Below are positions 1 through 7,224 of a DNA stretch of 64,000 bases, piece by piece. The translations under genes and the position numbers were made by a program. How positions within the stretch are numbered: the first letter of the stretch is position 1; each line of letters begins with the position of its first letter. The notes below the pieces were generated by a model. The model was not told the origin of the DNA and did not search any database. It saw nothing but the letters and a program-made list of their open reading frames with translations. Source of the stretch: Deltaproteobacteria bacterium (lineage in GTDB: Bacteria; Desulfobacterota; GWC2-55-46); assembly GCA_016182655.1 (NCBI GenBank), contig JACPGB010000012.1:86651-150650 (forward strand), written 5' to 3'.

Positions 1-94
1 AGACGTTGTGCTTCTCCGCGACCTCGGCGGTGGTGGCCCTGTAGTAAACGCCCTGGACGTCTCCCTCTACTATGATGTGAGCGCGTTTTTTCAT
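1..94 (-). CDS. acyP: Acylphosphatase (partial, runs off the left edge)
   Basis: Reverse-strand reading from the ATG at 94 gives [31 protein letters not shown], the acylphosphatase V-x-G-x-V-Q-G-V-x-Y/F-R signature. Confidence 0.85.
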   Translation of the reverse strand, partial: MKKRAHIIVEGDVQGVYYRATTAEVAEKHNV

Positions 95-127
95 ATTTCA
101 AACCTATCATAAAATACAGGCATTGGC

Positions 128-149
128 AACCCCGGCACGGACCGGGGTT
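128..149. other. Perfect 8-bp stem hairpin AACCCCGG-CACGGA-CCGGGGTT in the divergent intergenic region
   Basis: Direct inverted repeat upstream of trmFO; function unknown. Confidence 0.5.
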
Positions 150-236
150 GGGGAGTTTTCTTCGGACTATGCCTCAAAGGGGCGGGGCGATGCTTTTAAA
201 CCTTGAAGGCATGTCGTCGCAAGGGTATTATGGTTG

Positions 237-1577
237 ATGGAGGCGGACTTGAATAAAGAGATAGTCATAATCGGCGGAGGGCTCGCGGGCTCTGAAGCCG
301 CGTATCAGATACTTAAGCGCGGGGGCCGCGCGCGTATCATCGAGATGAAGCCGGTTAAATACTCTCCGGCCCATACGCTCCCGACATTCGCCGAGCTCGT
401 CTGCAGTAACTCGCTTAAGTCCGACGCAATCGAGAACGCCTCCGGGCTACTTAAGGAAGAGATGCGCCTCATGGGCTCGCTCGTGATCATGGCGGCGGAG
501 GCCACACGCGTCCCAGCCGGGAAGACGCTTGCGGTCGACAGGACGGAGTTCTCCAAATACATAACCAACGAGCTGGAGCGCATGGGCGCGGTGATAGAAA
601 GGGTAGAGGCCGTCTCCATACCCGAGGAGAGGCCGCTTGTCATCGCCACAGGCCCGCTCACGTCAGACGTTTTCGCGGCGGCCGTCTCAAACCTCATCGG
701 AAGGGAGAGGCTCTTCTTCCATGATGCCGTCGCCCCGATCGTCTACAAGGAGTCCATCGATTTTGAGAAGGCCTTCAAGGCGTCGCGCTACGGCAAGGGT
801 GGGGACGACTACATAAACTGCCCGTTCACCGAAGTCGAGTACGAAAGGTTCTACTCGGCGTTGACTACTGCCGAGGGGTTCGCGGGCCACGGGTTCGACA
901 GTCTCAAATACTTCGAAGGCTGCATGCCCATAGAAGAGCTCGGGAGACGCGGCCCCAAGACGCTCCTCTTCGGGCCGATGAGGCCGGTCGGGCTCAGGGA
1001 CCCGCGGACGGACGCGCGCCCGTTCGCGATCGTCCAGCTCCGTAGGGAAAACCTCGAAGACACCCTCTACAACATCGTCGGATTCCAGACGAGGATGACT
1101 ATCCCGGAGCAGAAGAGGGTCCTGAGGCTCATACCCGGCCTTGAGAACGCGGAGTTCGCGAGGTTCGGCAAACTCCACCGGAATAGCTACATCGATTCGC
1201 CGTCGCTCCTGCATAAGTCACTGCAATTGAAGGACGACAGTAATATTTTTTTTGCGGGGCAGATGACAGGCGTGGAAGGGTATGTGGAATCGGCCGTCTC
1301 CGGGCTCCTCGCGGGCATGAACGCCTGGAGACTGGCAGAGGGCAGGGAGACCGCCGCCCCGCCTCCGACGACAATGACAGGCGCGCTCCTTGCGCATATA
1401 ACCGCCCCGTCAAAGGACTTCCAGCCCATGAACGCGAACATGGGGCTACTCCCGGAACTGCCCGGCAAGGACAGGAGGGAGCGTCAGGCCGAGAGGGCCT
1501 TGAAAGATATGAAGGCCTGGGTCCTCGCCGGGTCCTTGCCGGACGGGCAAATTTCGTCTCCAGCGCCAGAGGTTTGA
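237..1577 (+). CDS. trmFO: Methylenetetrahydrofolate--tRNA-(uracil-5-)-methyltransferase TrmFO
   Basis: GGGLAGSEAAYQ FAD motif, KPVKYSPAHTLPTFAELVCSNSLKSD, and the C-terminal SKDFQPMNANMGLLPEL signature. The last ~15 residues are encoded by the 90-bp repeat. Confidence 0.95.
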   Translation: MEADLNKEIVIIGGGLAGSEAAYQILKRGGRARIIEMKPVKYSPAHTLPTFAELVCSNSLKSDAIENASGLLKEEMRLMGSLVIMAAEATRVPAGKTLAVDRTEFSKYITNELERMGAVIERVEAVSIPEERPLVIATGPLTSDVFAAAVSNLIGRERLFFHDAVAPIVYKESIDFEKAFKASRYGKGGDDYINCPFTEVEYERFYSALTTAEGFAGHGFDSLKYFEGCMPIEELGRRGPKTLLFGPMRPVGLRDPRTDARPFAIVQLRRENLEDTLYNIVGFQTRMTIPEQKRVLRLIPGLENAEFARFGKLHRNSYIDSPSLLHKSLQLKDDSNIFFAGQMTGVEGYVESAVSGLLAGMNAWRLAEGRETAAPPPTTMTGALLAHITAPSKDFQPMNANMGLLPELPGKDRRERQAERALKDMKAWVLAGSLPDGQISSPAPEV

Positions 1578-1800
1578 GTTGATTATATGAGGCTCCGGAT
1601 ACTTTGGCCCCGCGCCGAGCGGTCCTTGCCGGACGGGCAAATTTCGTCTCCAGCGCCAGAGGTTTGAGTTGATTATACGAGGCTCCGGATACTTTGGCCC
1701 CGCGCCGAGCGGGTCCTCGCCGGACTGGCAAATCCGTATTAGTCGACTCTGCGTTTGAGAGTCCTGAGGAACCCGATGTGAAGTTGGCCCCGCGCCCAGC
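1531..1800 (+). repeat. Three tandem 90-bp repeat units (1531-1620, 1621-1710, 1711-1800)
   Basis: Units 1 and 2 differ at one position (1588 T / 1678 C). Unit 3 is the same length with conserved ends (GTCCT..CCGGAC.GGCAAAT ... TTGGCCCCGCGCC.AGC) and a diverged centre. Confidence 0.95.
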
Positions 1801-1849
1801 GGGAATCACTTGAAACCGGGACTGGAATCTGATATAGATAAGGAATCAT

Positions 1850-2410
1850 ATGGATAAGAGAAAAGAGATACTCCTTACGGCTCTCCGCGAAAAGGACGAG
1901 CCTATAAGGAAGCTCGCGGCGGACGCCCTCGAAAAACTCGAGATAAGGTCCAAGCTCGAGCACTTCGAAAGAAAGATAGACTCCGGCGAGATGCTTGAGA
2001 AGATCCGCGCGGTCTACGCTCTTGCGGACTTAAAGGGCCCCAAGGTCGCCGAGCTCCTTTCAAAGGCCCTTAAGGACCCGGCCGAGGATGTCCGGGCCGC
2101 GGCGGTCCGTGTGCTCGCGAATAAGGGCGAGGCGGCTCTTCCGCTCCTCGTTGAGGCGCTTAAAGACCAGGCCCCGATAGTAGCGAGGGCTTCGGCCGAC
2201 GCGCTCAGCAATTATCAGGACGCCAGACTTCTCGGCCCGCTCATGCAGGCGTTGAAGAACCCGGACATAGGGGTCGTCGAGAGGGCGCTCGACTGCATAG
2301 GGAGATTAGGGGACAAGAGGGCAGAAGAGGCGATGGCCTTCTTCGCGGTAAAGGGGAACAGGAAGCTCAAGTCCATTGCCATAAAGGCGCTGGGCGAGAT
2401 GGACCGGTAA
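1850..2410 (+). CDS. HEAT-repeat protein
   Basis: Repeated AVRVLANKGEAALPLLVEALKD / ALDCIGRLGDKRAEEAM helical repeats. Confidence 0.85.
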   Translation: MDKRKEILLTALREKDEPIRKLAADALEKLEIRSKLEHFERKIDSGEMLEKIRAVYALADLKGPKVAELLSKALKDPAEDVRAAAVRVLANKGEAALPLLVEALKDQAPIVARASADALSNYQDARLLGPLMQALKNPDIGVVERALDCIGRLGDKRAEEAMAFFAVKGNRKLKSIAIKALGEMDR

Positions 2411-2437
2411 GGCAAGCCCATAAATCGTATACAAAAC

Positions 2438-2467
2438 AAAGGCGGGACTTGAGAGTCCCGCCTTTTC
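2438..2467. terminator. Bidirectional Rho-independent terminator between convergent genes
   Basis: AAAGGCGGGACTTGAGAGTCCCGCCTTTT hairpin with flanking A/T runs. Confidence 0.85.
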
Positions 2468-2521
2468 ATTTTTTATGGATATTGAATCTTTGTCTCTCCG
2501 GCCCTTGCAGGCCCGACTTCG

Positions 2522-3853
2522 TCAGACAGCCTGCGCCGCCTCTTTCTCGAAAAACGACCCGAGGTCCGTCGATGTCGTCGCGGGGTTGACCGTCGAGACT
2601 ATCTCCTTGTCGGTCGTAGAGAGGTCCAATTCAAACGGGTTCTCGACTATGACGCCTTCGGCGTCGTAGAGTATCTTTACTACAGGGCTCTCCTGCTTCT
2701 CCGCGTTCAGCTTCGTCACTATGCCGACCTCGTTCGTGGTGAGGCGGACCATGGTGCCGACCGGGTAGACGCCTATCATATTGATGAAGGCTTTGAGCGT
2801 ATCGGGATTGAAGTGCCTCCCCGAGAAGTTGTTCATGACCTTAATCGCTTCTACCGGGCTGTGGGGCTGCTGGTAGACGCGCAGCGTCGTGAGCGCGTCG
2901 TAGGCGTCAGATATCGTGATGAGCTGGCTTAAGGGATGGAGCGACGAGGTCGTCTGCGGATACCCCGAGTGGTCGTACTTTATGTGGTGCTCGTATATGA
3001 GCCTGCCGATGGTCTCGTCGAGCCCGTTCATGCGCTTGGCTATGTTCGAGCCCAGAAGCGGGTGCTCTTTTATCTTTTCCCATTCCTCGGAGGAAAGGCC
3101 GCCGGGCTTCCTGATGATGTTCTCGGCGACCCCGGTCTTGCCGACGTCGTGAAGGAGCGCCGCGACTCCGACCGCGTGGAGGTCGTCCTTGGGAAGCCCC
3201 ATGGCTCTGCCGAGGGCGAGCGCCATGATGGAAACGTTGACCGAGTGGTTGTAGAGGTAATTGTCGTAGTTCTTTATCATGGTGAGGCCGAGGATGGCGT
3301 TCTGGTCCGAGAAGACCGTCTCGGTTATCTCATCGACTATGGTCTTTATGGGCTCGGACCTCGGGATCTTCCCCATCCTCACTTCGCCCATGACGTTCTT
3401 GACTACCTCAACGGCCCCGTTGTATATCTCGAGGACGTTCCTCTTGCCCATGGGCACGGACTTCAAGGTTATGTGGGTCACGCCCTTTGTGTGGAGCTCC
3501 CTCTGCAGTTCCTTGCCCTGGACAGGCTGGCCCGCGAGTATGTCGAAGACCGCGGTGAGTTCCTTTACGGTAGCGCCTCTCTCGAATATGATGGCGTCGA
3601 CGTTCTTGTCCGCCATGTACTGGAGGACGTCGGGGTAGAGCTTGTCGCCGTCCTGTATCAAGGTATCCTCGAACGTGAGTGTTTCGTGCAATATGCCGAT
3701 GGCGATGTTGTTCAAGGCCTTGAGCTCGTCGGATATGAGCTGGAAGGTCTTGTTCACGGGCGCGGCTATGGCCGGGTGCCCGGGCGGGTAGAGCTTTTTG
3801 CTTTTCAGCGCCGAGTTTATGGACTTAAGGATGAGTTCGCTTGAGTCACTCAT
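2522..3853 (-). CDS. HD-GYP domain phosphodiesterase with an N-terminal 'YPPGHPA' domain
   Basis: VAALLHDVGKTGV ... YEHHIKYDHSGYP HD-GYP motifs; N-terminal ~130 aa resembles that of the upstream HEAT protein. Confidence 0.9.
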   Translation of the reverse strand: MSDSSELILKSINSALKSKKLYPPGHPAIAAPVNKTFQLISDELKALNNIAIGILHETLTFEDTLIQDGDKLYPDVLQYMADKNVDAIIFERGATVKELTAVFDILAGQPVQGKELQRELHTKGVTHITLKSVPMGKRNVLEIYNGAVEVVKNVMGEVRMGKIPRSEPIKTIVDEITETVFSDQNAILGLTMIKNYDNYLYNHSVNVSIMALALGRAMGLPKDDLHAVGVAALLHDVGKTGVAENIIRKPGGLSSEEWEKIKEHPLLGSNIAKRMNGLDETIGRLIYEHHIKYDHSGYPQTTSSLHPLSQLITISDAYDALTTLRVYQQPHSPVEAIKVMNNFSGRHFNPDTLKAFINMIGVYPVGTMVRLTTNEVGIVTKLNAEKQESPVVKILYDAEGVIVENPFELDLSTTDKEIVSTVNPATTSTDLGSFFEKEAAQAV

Positions 3854-5457
3854 TTGCTTTTCTTCTCTCTTCCCTCAAGGATTCTTCTGCACGCGGTATA
3901 AAGCTCGACCGAGGCGTCATTGCAAGCCTCTTGGATGGCCTTGTATGCCTCCTCGGTGCCGATAGCGCCGAGCGAGTGGGCGGCGAGTATCCGCACCTCC
4001 TCGTTCGACTTTTTTCCGAACCAGACCTTCTTGAAGAGGAGCTTCGTCAGGTACGGCACCGCTTTATCGCTCCCTATGTGCCCGAGCGCCCTTATAGCCT
4101 CTCTCTTGGGCTCATGGGCCTCTCCGAGCGGCTCCTTCCTTAACGCTATCTCGCCGAGCAGGTCGACGACCGATGGGTCTTTGAGGACCCCGAGCGAGAT
4201 TATGGCCTGCGCCACAATCGATGGGTCTTCCTCTCCAAGAGTCTTTATGAGTATAGTGGTCGCCCTCGGCCCGCCGATCTTCACGAGGCTTTTCAAGACC
4301 TCTTTCTTTATCCTCGGCTCGGGGTTAGAGTACGCCGTCTCTATCGCGTTAAGCGATTCCGGGTCCTTGAGCTCGCCGAGCAACCCGACCATCTGCCTTA
4401 TTACGTACCATTCGGGGTGGTTGAGCCTCTCCTCGATGAGCGGCCTTACCGGCTTTCCGAAGCGGATTATGAGATTAAAGAGGTTTCGTCTCGTAACCGC
4501 GTCATCGGAGTCTGTTATCGCGTCAAGGAGCGCCCTTGCGGCTTCCTCTCCGGCGAAGATGAGGATGCTGTTTATCACTCCCCGGTGCCGCTCGTCCTTT
4601 AAGGCGAGCCTCTGCACCAGATAAATAATCATATCATGATTGAGAAAAGACCTCAATCTCTCGGCGGCGAGCGTCCTTATGTCGTCGGCGAGCCTGGGGT
4701 GAGTGGAGAGGTGCTCGACGAAGACGAGGCACGCGGGGAATATCTCGTCGAGCCGCTTCTCCATGAGTATCGGCTCGGCCTTCTCCTTGAGCCTCACGGA
4801 GAGGTCCTGGTATTTGATGAAGTCCCTCTCGTTCCTGATGAGCGATAATATTTCAGCGAAGGTCGTCTCTTCGGCCTGCTCCTCTTCCTTGGGCGGCGGG
4901 GGTTTTTCCTCTTCCTGCGACTGGGACTCCCCGGGTGCCTCTTCCGCCTTTTTCTTCTCCTCCGCGAGTTCCTTCCTCTCCTTCTCCTGCTTCTCCTCGA
5001 GCTCCTTCTTTATCCGGAGGAGGTCCTCGGGCCTTAAGGCGTTTATGAGCACGCCGGTGACGTCCTTGAGCGCGAAGACCGCTTCGGCCCCGCCCTGCTC
5101 AAGAAGGCCGTCAGGCTCGAGCTTGATGATGGAAAGGAGGACCTTGAGCTCGGCGACGGTGAGCCTCGGCGAAAAGGTTATCTCCTTTATGCGCCTGAAG
5201 AATAGTTTTTTGGCGAGGGCGGCGACCTCGGCGCTTCCAGGCGCCACCGGGGTCTTGTCTTCGTAGAAGCCCTTCTGGTCTATCTTCCATTTTATCTCGC
5301 CCTGGACCTCGAGCGACTTTCTAAACAGCAGATAACATTTCTGAACGGCGGCGTCGAGCTGAGGATGCCCCTCAGGGTAAAAATTATGCATCTTGACAGC
5401 CTTGTTGAGTTCAATTAGTATGTTCGTGTAGCTCGGGATTTCTATAGACATATCCAT
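3850..5457 (-). CDS. HEAT-repeat protein with an N-terminal 'FYPEGHPQ' domain and a charged Lys/Glu-rich linker
   Basis: C-terminal HEAT-like repeats (ALLDAITDSDDAVTRRNLFNLIIRFGKPVRPLIEERL, ATTILIKTLGEEDPSIVAQAIISLGVLKDPSVVDLL); EKQEKERKELAEEKKKAEEAPGESQSQEEEKPPPPKEEE linker; 4-bp overlap with the HD-GYP gene. Confidence 0.85.
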   Translation of the reverse strand: MDMSIEIPSYTNILIELNKAVKMHNFYPEGHPQLDAAVQKCYLLFRKSLEVQGEIKWKIDQKGFYEDKTPVAPGSAEVAALAKKLFFRRIKEITFSPRLTVAELKVLLSIIKLEPDGLLEQGGAEAVFALKDVTGVLINALRPEDLLRIKKELEEKQEKERKELAEEKKKAEEAPGESQSQEEEKPPPPKEEEQAEETTFAEILSLIRNERDFIKYQDLSVRLKEKAEPILMEKRLDEIFPACLVFVEHLSTHPRLADDIRTLAAERLRSFLNHDMIIYLVQRLALKDERHRGVINSILIFAGEEAARALLDAITDSDDAVTRRNLFNLIIRFGKPVRPLIEERLNHPEWYVIRQMVGLLGELKDPESLNAIETAYSNPEPRIKKEVLKSLVKIGGPRATTILIKTLGEEDPSIVAQAIISLGVLKDPSVVDLLGEIALRKEPLGEAHEPKREAIRALGHIGSDKAVPYLTKLLFKKVWFGKKSNEEVRILAAHSLGAIGTEEAYKAIQEACNDASVELYTACRRILEGREKKSK

Positions 5458-5483
5458 GTTTTTTAATATTTTTTATAAAAGTC

Positions 5484-5511
5484 ATATTAGCAAAACTGGC
5501 ATGATTGTCAA
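5484..5511 (-). promoter_or_regulatory. Putative sigma70 promoter for the HEAT/HD-GYP operon
   Basis: Minus strand TTGACA-N16-TAATAT. Confidence 0.6.
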
Positions 5512-5538
5512 TTGTAAACATCGTGTTTGACGGGCTCA

Positions 5539-6894
5539 ATGGCTAAGGCGAAGACCTACTACTCGTGCCAGTCCTGCGGCCACGTTTCCTACAAGTGGCT
5601 CGGCAGGTGCCCCGATTGTTCCGCCTGGAACGCCTTTGTCGAGGAGGTCGAGGCCCCGTCGTCCAAAAGGGGCGGATCTGCGCCCTCCAACTCATCCCCG
5701 GAGCCTATCTCGAATTTAACCACTGAAAAGGAGTTCCGGGTAAGGACGCACATCACGGAGCTTGACCGCGTCCTCGGCGGCGGCATGGTCCCCGGCTCTG
5801 CCATCCTCATAGGCGGCGACCCCGGCATAGGCAAATCCACGCTCCTCTTGCAGGCGATGGGCGCTCTCTCCGAGGCCGGAGTCAAGGTCCTCTACGTCAC
5901 TGGCGAGGAATCGATGAGGCAGATACGCCTCCGTGGCGAGAGGCTCGGGGCGATATCGGAAAACCTCCTCGTCTTCGCCGAGACCTCCCTTGAAAAGATC
6001 ATCGACACCCTCTCCGTAGTGAAGCCCGGCGTCATCGTCATAGACTCGGTCCAGACCATTTTCACCTCCGCATTAGAGTCCTCGCCCGGGTCCGTGAGCC
6101 AGGTGCGGGAGACTTCCGCGAGGCTTATCTCTCACGCCAAGGCGATAGAGACCCCGCTATTCCTCGTGGGGCACGTGACAAAGGACGGCGCCATCGCCGG
6201 GCCGAAGGTCCTTGAGCACATGGTGGATACCGTCCTCTACTTCGAGGGTGAGAGGGGCCACCCCTTCCGGATACTCCGCGCCGTAAAGAACCGCTTCGGC
6301 TCGGTCATGGAGATAGGCGTATTCGAGATGAAGGATTCGGGGCTCATAGAGGTCACGAACCCGTCGGAGGTCTTCCTTGCCGAAAGGCCCGCTGATTCGT
6401 CCGGCTCAGCGGTGGTCTCAAGCCTTGAAGGGACGCGGACGATACTCGTCGAGGTCCAGTCGCTCGTCTGCCCGACGCTCTTCGGGGTGCCCCGGAGGAC
6501 GGTCGTGGGTGTCGACCACAACAAGGTCATGTTGCTTGCCGCGGTGCTTGAGAAAAAGGCCGGGGTCTCGCTCGCCAACCACGACATCTTCGTAAAGGTC
6601 GCGGGCGGCTTAAGGCTCGACGAGCCCGCGATAGATTTGGGCATACTCGCCTCGCTCGCCTCGAACTTTTTAGACAAACCCATCGAACCCAAGACCGTCA
6701 TATTCGGAGAGGTCGGGCTCGCAGGCGAGGTGAGGGCGATAAGCCAGGTCGAGCAGAGGGTGCGGGAGGCCGAAAAACTCGGATTTAAACGGTGCGTCCT
6801 CCCCAAGGACAATCTCAAGCACCTCAAAAAAACAGGGTCCATGCGCCTTGAAGGGGTTGCTACGATAAAGGAAGCCATTGAAAAGTTCTTTTAG
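5539..6894 (+). CDS. radA: DNA repair protein RadA
   Basis: YYSCQSCGHVSYKWLGRCPDCSAWN zinc finger, GGDPGIGKSTLL Walker A, KNRFGSVMEIGVFEM. Confidence 0.97.
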   Translation: MAKAKTYYSCQSCGHVSYKWLGRCPDCSAWNAFVEEVEAPSSKRGGSAPSNSSPEPISNLTTEKEFRVRTHITELDRVLGGGMVPGSAILIGGDPGIGKSTLLLQAMGALSEAGVKVLYVTGEESMRQIRLRGERLGAISENLLVFAETSLEKIIDTLSVVKPGVIVIDSVQTIFTSALESSPGSVSQVRETSARLISHAKAIETPLFLVGHVTKDGAIAGPKVLEHMVDTVLYFEGERGHPFRILRAVKNRFGSVMEIGVFEMKDSGLIEVTNPSEVFLAERPADSSGSAVVSSLEGTRTILVEVQSLVCPTLFGVPRRTVVGVDHNKVMLLAAVLEKKAGVSLANHDIFVKVAGGLRLDEPAIDLGILASLASNFLDKPIEPKTVIFGEVGLAGEVRAISQVEQRVREAEKLGFKRCVLPKDNLKHLKKTGSMRLEGVATIKEAIEKFF

Positions 6895-6896
6895 GC

Positions 6897-7048
6897 AGGC
6901 TGCTGAAAAAGTCCATCTGCTTTGTTGTTATCGTCGCTCGTCCTTGCGGCGTACATACTAAAGTACGCCTCGCTCCTCGATACCTCGACGACTCGCTCCT
7001 CGACGCCTCGCTCCTCGACGCCTCGCATCCGGAGCTTATTTGAAGCCT
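6897..7048 (+). repeat. Dispersed repeat 'AGGCTGCTGAAAAAG...', copy 1, with an expanded CTCGACGCCTCGCTC internal repeat
   Basis: Matches 16341-16462; conserved internal hairpin GGCGTACATACTAAAGTACGCC; degraded right end CTTATTTGAAGCCT. Confidence 0.9.
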
Positions 7049-7224
7049 GAATAATTTCCGTGGCTTTCAGAAACTGCTAAATACCCTATAGATAAGGGAC
7101 TTTTGTTTTGATATAATTTGTTACAGGCCCCGGTCTTGAAAGGGGCGTCCGTTTGTTTGATTCCTTGTCGGAGGCCGTATTGTTGGTGATAAAGACCGGC
7201 GCATTCAGGGTAAGGGGCTTTATC

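Noticed and set aside
1531-1800. CRISPR array considered for the tandem repeats
   Set aside because: Units are contiguous 90-bp repeats without unique spacers; no cas genes in the window
1129-1809. 226-aa minus-strand ORF with internal amino-acid repeats (RRGAKVSGASYNQLKPLALETKFARPART)
   Set aside because: The repeats are just translation of the 90-bp DNA repeat units and the trmFO antisense strand; no support as a protein
2936-3844. Long plus-strand ORF (302 aa) antisense to the HD-GYP gene
   Set aside because: Shadow ORF from high-GC codon bias; low-complexity composition and no recognisable domain, while the minus strand has clear HD-GYP motifs
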